NCBI GenBank assembly: GCA_043808325.1
Contig: JAZDEY010000068.1
Span: 27,871-91,870, forward strand
Direction: 5' to 3'
Source of the DNA: JAZDEY01 sp043808325 [NCBI: Candidatus Eiseniibacteriota bacterium]
GTDB taxonomy: Bacteria > Arandabacterota > Arandabacteria > Arandabacterales
DNA: 64,000 bases
Of this stretch, positions 43,514 to 51,479 are shown piece by piece; position 1 is the first letter of the stretch; every line of letters starts with the position of its first letter. Under the pieces are notes generated by a model, which did not search any database, had not been told where the DNA came from, and was given only the letters and a program-made list of their open reading frames with translations. Position numbers and translations under genes: made by a program.

Positions 43514-43543
43514 ACTATAATCACGGTCTGCTTGTATTGTCAA
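43514..43543 (-). promoter_or_regulatory. Promoter of the lipoprotein-KARI-XDH unit
   Basis: Minus strand TTGACA (43538-43543), 18 bp spacer, TATAGT (43514-43519). The -35 lies inside the last codons of the upstream nucleotidyltransferase gene. Confidence 0.68.
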
Positions 43544-44945
43544 CATCTATACGTGATCCCCTCGCGCGGCTAAGGCCTTGCGCAGCCGCCCATTTCTTGA
43601 GGATCCGGGTGGCCTGTGCCCTGGTCATCCGGCCGTTCCGGTTAAGGGCCTCTTCGAGTAGGTGGTCTTTGGCTTTGCCGACCAGCGGTCCCTCCCTGAT
43701 GCCCAGGATTTCCATAACGTCCCGCCCGTTTAAGGGAACCAGCAAACCAGGGGCCTGCCCTTTGTCTATCTCGGCGATTCGCCTGCGGAGGTTTCCTAGC
43801 TCAGATGTCTCGGCGGCCCCGGGGCGCTGCGCTCTCAGATCGGCCTGGGCAAGTGCCAGGACGTGATCCAGGTTCGCCTTCATCTTCCGGGTGAAACGCC
43901 GTATCGCCCTGTCACTCCAGCGGCTGGAATAGTTTATCATATGATTGGCTACCAGGAATGAAACCAGCTCAGTCGACCGACGCGAGAACTTGAGTCTTCG
44001 CATTATCGAGGCTGCTGCCTCGGTGGATACCTTCTCATGGCCATAGTAGACCATCCGTCCATCCTTGGCCATCTGCGTGCTGGTCTTGCCCAGATCGTGA
44101 AGCAGACCCGCCAGTCGGAGCGGGGCCTCGGGCGGCAAATAACCTGCGGTCTTCACAAGATGCGTAAACAGATCGTAAGCATGGTAGGGTGTCTTCTGCG
44201 AGAAGCCGTAGGTTGCTGCGAGCTCGGGTACCACGATCTCAAGAATCCCCGTCTTCTGCATCAGCCGCAGCGACGGCGCCAGTCGTGGGGATACCAGGAT
44301 CTTCTCCAGCTCCGACCTTATCCTCTCCGCAGATACCCTGGTCAGGAGATAGGCCATTCGTTCGACCGCATCGCGGAAGCCGGGGGTGAACGCGAGACCG
44401 ATCGTCGCATAAAAACGAACAGCCCTCAGCATCCTAAGAGGATCTAGCCCAAGCGTAGATAAGGCATCCGCCGGCGGTCGCAGCAGACCCGCCTTGATGT
44501 CCTTGCGCGCCATGGCAGTCGGGTCAACCATCGGGACACGCCCGGGCGCCTGGGCAAACCCCCTGAGATCGGCATAGAGGCAGTTGACCGTGAAATCGCG
44601 CCGCGCGGCATCCGTGCCAAGATCGCCCTCAAGCGGGCATATCTCAATTTGGATGCCACGGCCGACCACCAGCACCGTCTTAAACCTCGGAAACACGACG
44701 GGCCCGGAGAACCCCGGCTTTCTGCTGAGATGGCGACCGACGGCCGTCGGGGCTATGCCCTCGACCACGACGTCAATGTCGGCGCTCCACTTCCCGAGCA
44801 AGTAATCGCGGAGGAAGCCGCCCACAACGTAACCCCGCGCCTGCCGTGCGCCAAGAAAATGGGCCAGTTCAAGCAGGATCTTTCGCTGGGTTTCTGGAAT
44901 CCGTCCACTGTCTAACACTGCAGGGCGTACCTTCTCGATTCTCAT
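43521..44945 (-). CDS. Class II tRNA nucleotidyltransferase / poly(A) polymerase with HD domain (copy 2)
   Basis: A 474-residue enzyme with motif A VVGGFLRDYLLGKW and the metal-binding ADIDVVV (Asp56, Asp58), motif B RRDFTVNCLYADL, motif C LDPLRMLRAVRFYA (168-181) and a canonical VSAERIRSEL (204-213). Unlike copy 1 it carries an HD phosphohydrolase motif in LAGLLHDLGK (279-288). Motif B is unusual in lacking the typical INAMA. It overlaps the upstream thiouridylase-like gene by 4 bp, so two tRNA-processing functions are coupled. It could add CC, A or the full CCA, or polyadenylate RNA. Confidence 0.86.
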   Translation of the reverse strand: MRIEKVRPAVLDSGRIPETQRKILLELAHFLGARQARGYVVGGFLRDYLLGKWSADIDVVVEGIAPTAVGRHLSRKPGFSGPVVFPRFKTVLVVGRGIQIEICPLEGDLGTDAARRDFTVNCLYADLRGFAQAPGRVPMVDPTAMARKDIKAGLLRPPADALSTLGLDPLRMLRAVRFYATIGLAFTPGFRDAVERMAYLLTRVSAERIRSELEKILVSPRLAPSLRLMQKTGILEIVVPELAATYGFSQKTPYHAYDLFTHLVKTAGYLPPEAPLRLAGLLHDLGKTSTQMAKDGRMVYYGHEKVSTEAAASIMRRLKFSRRSTELVSFLVANHMINYSSRWSDRAIRRFTRKMKANLDHVLALAQADLRAQRPGAAETSELGNLRRRIAEIDKGQAPGLLVPLNGRDVMEILGIREGPLVGKAKDHLLEEALNRNGRMTRAQATRILKKWAAAQGLSRARGSRIDVDNTSRP

Positions 44946-45943
44946 ATCATCAACTCACTGACGTTCCGGGGATCCAGCGGAGCCGCATCCCTGAAACCGA
45001 CACCCTCGGCGGAGATCACCTTGACCTTAACCAGGCCCGCGAGCTTGCCATCGCTGTACCTGGCAATCATGCTCGCAGCCAGATCGGCCTCGGCCGCCTG
45101 CATCGGCCCCGAAAGGATCGCGGTCGGCCCCGGACAATCCTGGGTGATCAGGACCACGTCGCCCGGATCGGCTACTTGCTCCAGCTGCTCGTTCTCAGCC
45201 TGATTGCGGCCGATCACCAGTTTGGAACCCAGCGGCAGTCTAAAGTGCCTGCCGATTCTTAAGAGAGCCACCTGGTACAGGGTGAAGCTATCGTGTTTGA
45301 AGAGATCCCTCACCCTGAGAGCAAAGCGCGGATCAGTGAGAAGGCACCCCCCGGCGGGAGATGAGAAACCTCTAAGACCCTTCTCGCCAGCCAGGCGAAT
45401 CTGCTCCTTCCGAGACCTTCCGCTGATCGCCAGGAGATCCTCTCTTTTGACCCAGCCCTTTGCCTCGGGTATGGTCTCCTCCAGCAACCTGGCTGAAAGC
45501 GGGCGCAGCAGGTAGCCCACAAGGCCGCTGGCCTTCTCGATTCTCCTGAGGGTATCAAGCCTCTGCGACATCGGCCGCTGGCCAAGCACCTCTCCTGTGA
45601 CAACGAAGGATGCTCCCTCCCGCTCCAACATCTCTCCGGCTCGTCGCAGCATATAGATGTGGCAGTCTATGCACGGATTGACGTTGCTGCCGTAGCCATA
45701 CGATGGAGCCTTCACAATCTCAAGATAGTCCTCCTCCAGCGGCAGAACCACCAGGGGTACGCCCAGGGAAGTCGCTACCGCATGGGCCGCCGAGTCGCGA
45801 ACCTCGGTACAGCCCCCAAAAGGTCCACGAAAATTGAGGGCCACAACCTCGACACCCTGATCCTTGACTATGCTCAAGGCAAGGCTGCTATCCAGGCCTC
45901 CGGACAGGAGGCATATGGCCTTGATCTTCTTGCCGTCAGTCAT
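44942..45943 (-). CDS. PP-loop tRNA-thiouridylase-like protein (MnmA/ThiI-related)
   Basis: A 333-residue ATP-pyrophosphatase. The PP-loop is CLLSGGLDSSLALSIVKDQG near residue 10, followed by VNPCIDCHIYMLRRAGEML, VVTGEVLGQRPMSQ and the PAGGCLLTDP block, which are typical of the MnmA-like proteins with a C-terminal NFACT-R/DUF814-like domain. The cysteines (CIDC and GGCLL) are placed as in thiolating enzymes. It would adenylate and thiolate a tRNA uridine or a related substrate. The ATG at 45943 is chosen for the GAGGAG site ten bases ahead; the frame upstream is not conserved. Confidence 0.86.
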   Translation of the reverse strand: MTDGKKIKAICLLSGGLDSSLALSIVKDQGVEVVALNFRGPFGGCTEVRDSAAHAVATSLGVPLVVLPLEEDYLEIVKAPSYGYGSNVNPCIDCHIYMLRRAGEMLEREGASFVVTGEVLGQRPMSQRLDTLRRIEKASGLVGYLLRPLSARLLEETIPEAKGWVKREDLLAISGRSRKEQIRLAGEKGLRGFSSPAGGCLLTDPRFALRVRDLFKHDSFTLYQVALLRIGRHFRLPLGSKLVIGRNQAENEQLEQVADPGDVVLITQDCPGPTAILSGPMQAAEADLAASMIARYSDGKLAGLVKVKVISAEGVGFRDAAPLDPRNVSELMI

Positions 45944-46105
45944 GATGGGACAACTCCTCAGCCGAGAATACCAACCGAGAGCCCGGTCCGGCCCAGCCTG
46001 ATTCTCTCCAGCATTGTTCGCCCTCAAGTCGCGCGACGACTCTGATGTCTCGCCACCAATATATGTTAACCGCCCACGCAGTAAAATCGAAAAGTATATT
46101 ACCCG

Positions 46106-46134
46106 TTGATTCCAACTTCCACTCATGGTAGAAG
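46106..46134 (+). promoter_or_regulatory. Promoter of malQ
   Basis: TTGATT (46106-46111), 17 bp spacer, extended TGG, TAGAAG (46129-46134), about 90 bp ahead of the malQ ATG. Confidence 0.5.
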
Positions 46135-46222
46135 AAGGTATCGATTAGCTGGGTTAGGCTCTGCGGACAGTCTCGGGCAGGATTCTGCGGTAGCGCCTGC
46201 CGGCGGACGCCAAAGGACAAAC

Positions 46223-47740
46223 ATGACCGACAGAGGTAGTGGCATCCTGTTGCACATAACCTCCCTGCCATCGCGTTTTGGAATAGGTGACCTGGGTCCA
46301 TCCGCATACAGATTCGCCGATTTTCTTGCCGAGACCAAGCAGAGTCTGTGGCAGATCTTGCCCCTGGGCCCCACAGACGCAGCGTGCGGCCACTCACCCT
46401 ATGCCAGCACCTCGGCCTTCGCGGGAAGCAGCCTGCTTACAAGCCCCGAGCTGATGCTCGACGACGGCCTCGTTACCAGGGAAGAGATCGAGTCGGCCCA
46501 GATTCCATTGCTCCCGGAGGCTGACTACGCGCAGGCGGCCGCGATCAAGGATCATCTTCTGGACATAGGCTACCGGCGCTTCAAGGAAGAAACCTCGAAA
46601 GGCGAGTACGAGCGCTTCCGTGAAGAGCACAGCCAGTGGCTTGAGCCCTATGCCGCCTTCATCGCAATAAAACGTCATTTCGGTGGTACGCCTTGGGACC
46701 AGTGGCCTACCGGGATAAGGCTACGGCAACGGGAGGCTCTTGAATCCATCAAGAGGGAATTGGCCGATGAGATCGGGCGAGAGGAGTTCGTCCAGTTCCA
46801 GTTCCAAAAACAATGGGCTGCGCTGAAGAGGTATTGTGGCGATAAGGGTATCGGGATTGTGGGTGACGTTCCTATCTATGTCAGCTACGATAGCGCCGAC
46901 GCCTGGAGCAATCCTGAGATCTTCAAACTGGACAGTGCCGGAAGGCCCACCGCGATGGCGGGTGTCCCTCCCGATTTCTTCAGCAAGACCGGCCAGCTTT
47001 GGGGAAATCCCTTATACCGATGGGACGTCCTCAAGGCCGACGGTTACAGCTGGTGGATCGCCCGCATGGCCCACGCCCTCAAGCTTTTCGACATCGTCAG
47101 GATCGATCACTTTCGAGGGTTTGCCGCGTATTGGGAGGTTCCGGCGGGCGAGAAAACCGCGGTCAACGGCAAATGGGTCCAAGCGCCCGCTGCCGACTTC
47201 CTTGAGACACTCAGCAGGCATTTCCCCACGCTACCGGTCGTCGCTGAGGACCTGGGCGTCATAACCGCCGACGTCAAGGAGGTAATGGAACGCTTCAAGC
47301 TGCCCGGGATGAAAGTGCTACTGTTCGCCTTCGGTGAGGCCAACCCCAAACATCCATATCTACCGCACAACTACAGACCCAACTGCATGGTGTACACCGG
47401 AACTCACGATAATAACACTGTCAGAGGGTGGTTCGATAATGAGGCCAAGCCGGACGAGAAGAAGAGACTGTTCCGGTACTTGGGCCGTGAGGTCCCGCCG
47501 GAACAGCTCCATTGGGAACTGATCAGACTTGCGATGATGTCCGTTGCCGACGTGGTCATGGTTCCGATGCAGGACCTTCTCGGTCTGGGGGAGGAATCGC
47601 GGATGAACAAGCCATCGCTGACAGACGGCAATTGGGGCTGGCGGCTCCTGCCGGAACAGCTTGCGGCCGCGGACCGTGGTAGACTCTTAGGGATGACCGA
47701 GATCTATGGTAGGGCTAGGGCGGGAGGCTTGCAGGCATGA
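46223..47740 (+). CDS. malQ: 4-alpha-glucanotransferase
   Basis: A 505-residue GH77 amylomaltase that transfers maltooligosaccharide segments in glycogen or maltodextrin metabolism. Visible family blocks are GILLHITSLPSRFGIGDLG, LPLGPTD-SPYASTSAFAG, VGDVPIYVSYDSADAW and RIDHFRGFAAYWEVPAG (nucleophile Asp). VVAEDLGVITADVKEVM (acid/base Glu) and YTGTHDNNTVRGW follow. Length is standard. The ATG at 46223 follows AAAGGA; the frame upstream lacks similarity. It overlaps the next gene by 4 bp. Confidence 0.96.
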   Translation: MTDRGSGILLHITSLPSRFGIGDLGPSAYRFADFLAETKQSLWQILPLGPTDAACGHSPYASTSAFAGSSLLTSPELMLDDGLVTREEIESAQIPLLPEADYAQAAAIKDHLLDIGYRRFKEETSKGEYERFREEHSQWLEPYAAFIAIKRHFGGTPWDQWPTGIRLRQREALESIKRELADEIGREEFVQFQFQKQWAALKRYCGDKGIGIVGDVPIYVSYDSADAWSNPEIFKLDSAGRPTAMAGVPPDFFSKTGQLWGNPLYRWDVLKADGYSWWIARMAHALKLFDIVRIDHFRGFAAYWEVPAGEKTAVNGKWVQAPAADFLETLSRHFPTLPVVAEDLGVITADVKEVMERFKLPGMKVLLFAFGEANPKHPYLPHNYRPNCMVYTGTHDNNTVRGWFDNEAKPDEKKRLFRYLGREVPPEQLHWELIRLAMMSVADVVMVPMQDLLGLGEESRMNKPSLTDGNWGWRLLPEQLAAADRGRLLGMTEIYGRARAGGLQA

Positions 47741-47967
47741 CGGAGCGTTTTGGGAAAATCCAGGTTCTGAGAAACGAGATCGAAGCTCATCTGATGGAGC
47801 AAGCCCTAACGGAGCAAGATATCCCTTTCAGACTCAGGTCGTACCACGATTCTGCCTATGATGGCCTCTATCAGGCTCAGAAGGGATGGGGACATATCGA
47901 GGCTCCTGAAAGCTGCAAAGAGGAGATCCTGGCCATCTATGAGGAATTAGTCAAAGGGACTCCCTAG
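47737..47967 (+). CDS. DUF2007-like putative signal-transducing protein
   Basis: A 76-residue protein resembling DUF2007 domains: FGKIQVLRNEIEAHLMEQALTEQDIPFRLRSYHDSAYDG, with an ending helix EEILAIYEEL. The family is related to the nitrogen-regulatory PII-like fold by prediction but has no settled function. It is translationally coupled to malQ through an ATGA overlap. Confidence 0.72.
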   Translation: MTERFGKIQVLRNEIEAHLMEQALTEQDIPFRLRSYHDSAYDGLYQAQKGWGHIEAPESCKEEILAIYEELVKGTP

Positions 47968-48012
47968 GTCCCGACTTCAGGACCCGTTGCTCGCTCGTCC
48001 TGCCTTTCCCTA

Positions 48013-48054
48013 GATAAAAACGGGGTGGCCAAGGCTCGTCGCGCTTGACCACCC
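48013..48054 (-). terminator. Rho-independent terminator of the Cys-rich gene
   Basis: GGGTGGCCAAG (48023-48033) pairs with CTTGACCACCC (48044-48054) with one mismatch. On the minus strand the stem is followed by CGTTTTTATC, a T-rich tail. It lies about 27 bp past the stop of the minus-strand Cys-rich gene and supports that gene being expressed. Confidence 0.7.
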
Positions 48055-48080
48055 TACCTCAAGAGGAAGTCTATGCGGTG

Positions 48081-48503
48081 CTATAGGCTTACCCCGGAAC
48101 ACACGTGTTTGTGCGAGTGCCCACGCCTACTCTCCAGCGCGCACCCGTTCTGGCCATGCTTCAATGATCGTCGCTCGCCGCGGCAGCCCCTGACCGCGTC
48201 TCCCCGCTTTGAACAGCAAGAATCATCTTGGTGGCGGCGCTTAGCGCCCCAGTGATCCGCGCAGCCCTTGCCTTCCATGGCGCGGGCAGACCCAGATTCT
48301 CGCGACTTTACAGATCGGTGACACCCTCCGCCCTCCTGGCCCGGATTCTCCCTCATGCCACACCCGTCGGCACCGGCCAGGTCGGCCCGGCAGTGACCTT
48401 GTGCCTTGTGAGCCTTGGCGCCACAGTCACCACCTGCATACGCGCCCGCACTCACAAGAGCTACGGCAATCGTAAGAACCACCACAAGCACCCTGGGTTT
48501 CAC
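48081..48503 (-). CDS. Small exported Cys/His-rich protein, GTG start
   Basis: A 140-residue protein with a signal peptide (about 1-24, KPRVLVVVLTIAVALVSAGAYA) and a mature part with roughly eleven Cys and eight His scattered at 8-12 residue spacing (for example CGAKAHKAQGHC, GKGCADHWG, DSCCSKRG, HSHKHVC). The composition suggests metal binding, but no family was recognised. GTG follows AGGAGG at a good distance, and a terminator lies just downstream, so it is likely real. The arginine-rich second half leaves room for a frameshift, so the C terminus is less certain. Confidence 0.6.
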   Translation of the reverse strand: MKPRVLVVVLTIAVALVSAGAYAGGDCGAKAHKAQGHCRADLAGADGCGMRENPGQEGGGCHRSVKSRESGSARAMEGKGCADHWGAKRRHQDDSCCSKRGDAVRGCRGERRSLKHGQNGCALESRRGHSHKHVCSGVSL

Positions 48504-48636
48504 CTTCCTGCCTCCTCTCCCCTATCGGACCCTCTCTCGATTCGGTTTTATCACCCGATATCCCCTGCACGCCTATCGGGATCGCCTATTACTTCTTAGT
48601 TCCACTCGCGACTGTCTCTTTTGTTCCCGCTGGATC

Positions 48637-50388
48637 CTACTTAGCGGGTGGGCTCTGGCCCGTGGGCAGCTGCGCAATATAGTCGAGATACTGCTGTGCC
48701 ACAGCGTTGCCCGGATCGATGGCAAGCACCCTTCTGAACTGGCGCTCTGCCCTCTTGAAGAGAGTGTTATTGAGATACATCGCCCCCAACCTCGCCTGGG
48801 CATCGGCATCATTCGTGATGTCGTAAACAAAGAGCGTGTAGCCGACCACTGCCAGCGGCTTCCTCTGTTTGAGCCAATCATAAAGCGTCTTGTCGGGATA
48901 ATACAGACACTGGAGCGAGTTGGCGCTGATCACAAAGAGCTCCCGTGACGGCGTCAGCGAGTTGATATGGTCTTCTCTTCGACTGGAGAGATTATAGGAG
49001 TAGAAATCCTGATAGGTTATGCCGTAGGTCTTCGGCCAGGCCGTGCCGAAGAAGGAAAGGATCACCTCCGGGCTGCCCTCCTCTTGGAGGAATTTCGCCA
49101 GCGATGGCAGATCCTGTCCCCAATCGAGATTGGAGTCGAGCAGGCATTTGTAACCATTCTTGGGCCCTCCCACAAGCTCATTGAAATAAGCCAGGTAGTG
49201 AGGGAATGTCCTAAGGGTTCCCGCGCAATACCACAGGAGCAGCACCCCTACCACGATCGGCGCAAACCTCCGGCGTGAGGTCTTTTCAAAGACCAGACCT
49301 GCAATCATTCCGCCGGTGAAGACAAAGAGAAACGGATATATCTGGAGAATGTACCGTAGCCCAAGCTGAAGACGGCTCAAGGAGGCCACCGACAGGAAGA
49401 AGACCACCGGGACAAGAAGACAGTACTCGGAGAAACCCACCCGCCTTCTCCGCGCAAGCAGAACAACCGCGACGCCGATCAGAATAAGCGAGGGAATCGG
49501 CGTCTTCACCAGCATTGCCGCAAGGAAGTAATAGTACCAGCCGCTGGTCGAATAGTGCCCGAAGAGGAAGGCCGGTCTGCCCCCACTGCCCACGTCCTTG
49601 ACAAAGTACCTCACACTGTCCAGATAGTAGTGAACCGAGGTCACCCTATACGCCAAGAGGATCACCACCGCAGCGAGCCCAATCATCAGGCCCCCACCCA
49701 GGATTAACCTGCGAGGGCTCGTGCCGGGGACCTCTCTCTTTAGAAGGAAGATCACGGTGAGGATAAAATAGATCGGCAGCAGATTGAGACTTGTCATCTT
49801 GGAGCTCAGCGCAAGCCCGAGCGCACAGCCCGCTAGCACCGCACTGAGGGCGCGGGGCCTGCGCAGGAAATGATAGAAGGTATACCCCGAAAAGACCATG
49901 AATAAGGTATTGCCGACATCTAGAGTCACAAGGGGCGCGTTGCCAAGGATATTGGGGCAGAAGGCATACAGAAAGAGTGCGATCAGGCCCGCCTTCACTC
50001 CATAGATCTCGCTGGCCCACTTGTAGACAAGGAGTCCCAGCATCAGTGCCAGCAGTAACATCGGCACCCTGCCCCAGAAGATTATGGTCTTCGCCGGTAC
50101 CTTGTTGCGATTGATGAATCCTTCGCCAAAGGACCACTCATGCCTGTTCTCCCAGGAAGGATGCTCAAGGTTCAGGTCAAGATCAAGGGCAAGCAGGGGA
50201 AGTGCCGCAATCATCTTAACCAGCGGCGGGTGCTCGTAGTTGAGCCTGTAGTCGCCGGTCTTGAGATAGGTGTAACCCGCGGCCAGGTGGGGAACCTCGT
50301 CCGAGGTCGCCGATTCCTGCATCATGCTGAGGACGACCTGGGCCGCCACTGCTAACAGCAGAACCGCGACCACAGCACGTGCTTTCAC
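48637..50388 (-). CDS. GT-C fold membrane glycosyltransferase (PMT/ArnT-like) with C-terminal TPR
   Basis: A 583-residue polytopic membrane protein. After the first membrane segment the loop carries ATSDEVPHLAAGYTYLKTG with Asp30-Glu31, the acidic pair expected of GT-C enzymes that use polyprenyl-phosphate sugars, and later YEHPPLVKMIAALPLL. Around ten further hydrophobic segments follow. The soluble C-terminal domain has NLDWGQDLPSLAKFL, and the last 60 residues look like one TPR unit (ARLGAMYLNNTLFKRAERQFRRVLAIDP). The start is GTG after TGGAGG. It probably glycosylates an envelope lipid or protein; acceptor unknown. Confidence 0.85.
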   Translation of the reverse strand: MKARAVVAVLLLAVAAQVVLSMMQESATSDEVPHLAAGYTYLKTGDYRLNYEHPPLVKMIAALPLLALDLDLNLEHPSWENRHEWSFGEGFINRNKVPAKTIIFWGRVPMLLLALMLGLLVYKWASEIYGVKAGLIALFLYAFCPNILGNAPLVTLDVGNTLFMVFSGYTFYHFLRRPRALSAVLAGCALGLALSSKMTSLNLLPIYFILTVIFLLKREVPGTSPRRLILGGGLMIGLAAVVILLAYRVTSVHYYLDSVRYFVKDVGSGGRPAFLFGHYSTSGWYYYFLAAMLVKTPIPSLILIGVAVVLLARRRRVGFSEYCLLVPVVFFLSVASLSRLQLGLRYILQIYPFLFVFTGGMIAGLVFEKTSRRRFAPIVVGVLLLWYCAGTLRTFPHYLAYFNELVGGPKNGYKCLLDSNLDWGQDLPSLAKFLQEEGSPEVILSFFGTAWPKTYGITYQDFYSYNLSSRREDHINSLTPSRELFVISANSLQCLYYPDKTLYDWLKQRKPLAVVGYTLFVYDITNDADAQARLGAMYLNNTLFKRAERQFRRVLAIDPGNAVAQQYLDYIAQLPTGQSPPAK

Positions 50389-50414
50389 AGACCACCTCCA
50401 CGGGTTCGTCTAGC

Positions 50415-50443
50415 AATATAAGCGCGGTCCGGCCGCCAGTCCA
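50415..50443 (-). promoter_or_regulatory. Promoter of the GT-C gene
   Basis: Minus strand TGGACT (50438-50443), 17 bp spacer, TATATT (50415-50420), 27 bp ahead of the start. Confidence 0.52.
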
Positions 50444-50476
50444 CACCAATCTGGAGCCTCCGGCCGTGGAGATCAA

Positions 50477-50508
50477 GGAAACAACAAAGGGGGACCGAGG
50501 CCCCCCTT
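50477..50508 (-). terminator. Rho-independent terminator of the secreted protein gene at 50.5 kb
   Basis: On the minus strand an AAGGGGGGC-rich arm pairs with GTCCCCCTT (plus coordinates 50487-50508), followed by TTTGTTGTTTCC. It begins about 20 bp after the stop of the gene at 50530-51243. Confidence 0.68.
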
Positions 50509-50529
50509 CAATTCCAAAACCGAACTTGA

Positions 50530-51243
50530 TTACTGGTACAACGCCTTGATGTTACCCCAAGTCGTGCTCTCGGTACCGCTCGGCGCACCAATAACGATGC
50601 AGTGATAGCAAGCGATAATAACCGGGGTCTGGATGTCCCAAATGGTCCCGCCCGGGGTGCTTAGCTGAAGGTTGTCGTTAAGGCTCAGATCAAGCGGTCC
50701 CTTGGTCGGACTGTCCTGGGTGACCCAGAGCTCGACGCCCAACGAATTGTACTCCCGGCAGTCGATGCCGATCATCGAAAACGGGATCATGATCTCATCA
50801 AATGGTGTGGTCACGACCCAATTCAGGCCGTTCCCGGTCCGGTCCCAGGTGCTAGTGGTATGGTTCCATACGCACCATTCGTTCCAGTTGCTATCAAGGT
50901 TCACGTAGGCAACGTAGTGCGGCTTGCAGGTGCCGGCGAAAACGATCTGGTGGCCCCAGGGATCCGGCGAGCCGCCGTCATGATCCACTACAATCGCGAT
51001 ACCGATCTGGATACCGCCCCAGCCGTCATGGTCGTGCTGATAACCGATATACAGGGCAGTGGCATCATAAGTGACATAGACATTACCAAGGTCGATTGGC
51101 GCAAACTCGGTGTCTCCACCATCGGGATCAATCAGGGAGCTTGGCGGAAAGTCGTTAACCCCGTCGATCACGATCGCCCAGGCCCAGGTAGCCATCAAAA
51201 GCACCAGCAAACCTACAGATACAGCAGATACTTTAGCAAACAT
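50530..51243 (-). CDS. Secreted beta-sandwich protein with C-terminal TTWGNIKALYQ motif
   Basis: A 237-residue protein with a signal peptide (about 1-23, ending WAWA). The mature region looks like one beta-sandwich domain of the DOMON/CBM9-like kind (NVYVTYDATALYIGYQ, IAIVVDHDGGSPDPWG, IMIPFSMIGIDC). It ends in STTWGNIKALYQ, a pattern echoed at the end of the next gene (SSWGEMRSMFK). It has the strongest promoter in the window, a roughly 100-nt leader with a CCTGATCC/GGGTCAGG hairpin, an AGGAGGG site and a terminator. High expression is likely. The function is not known. Confidence 0.75.
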   Translation of the reverse strand: MFAKVSAVSVGLLVLLMATWAWAIVIDGVNDFPPSSLIDPDGGDTEFAPIDLGNVYVTYDATALYIGYQHDHDGWGGIQIGIAIVVDHDGGSPDPWGHQIVFAGTCKPHYVAYVNLDSNWNEWCVWNHTTSTWDRTGNGLNWVVTTPFDEIMIPFSMIGIDCREYNSLGVELWVTQDSPTKGPLDLSLNDNLQLSTPGGTIWDIQTPVIIACYHCIVIGAPSGTESTTWGNIKALYQ

Positions 51244-51348
51244 CTCGCTACACCCTCCTCTCTTCCTGACCCGTCTGGATCAGGGACAAAAATCACCCTC
51301 AAGTGCCGTCCCCACTTGTTAAGCCCGCATCTTCGCCTGCAGTTCCAT

Positions 51349-51377
51349 ATTTTAGCATCGCTGCTTCGGTTTGTCAA
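51349..51377 (-). promoter_or_regulatory. Strong promoter of the secreted protein gene
   Basis: Minus strand TTGACA (51372-51377), 17 bp spacer, extended TGC, TAAAAT (51349-51354). Near-consensus in every element. Confidence 0.78.
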
Positions 51378-51479
51378 GCCGATATGGGCGGCTCGGGTCG
51401 GGCCGCTCACTCCATCCGCAACGCGGCTAGCCCCGGACAGACTGCGCCGGACCTTTAGATGACGACTCCACCGATCGGA

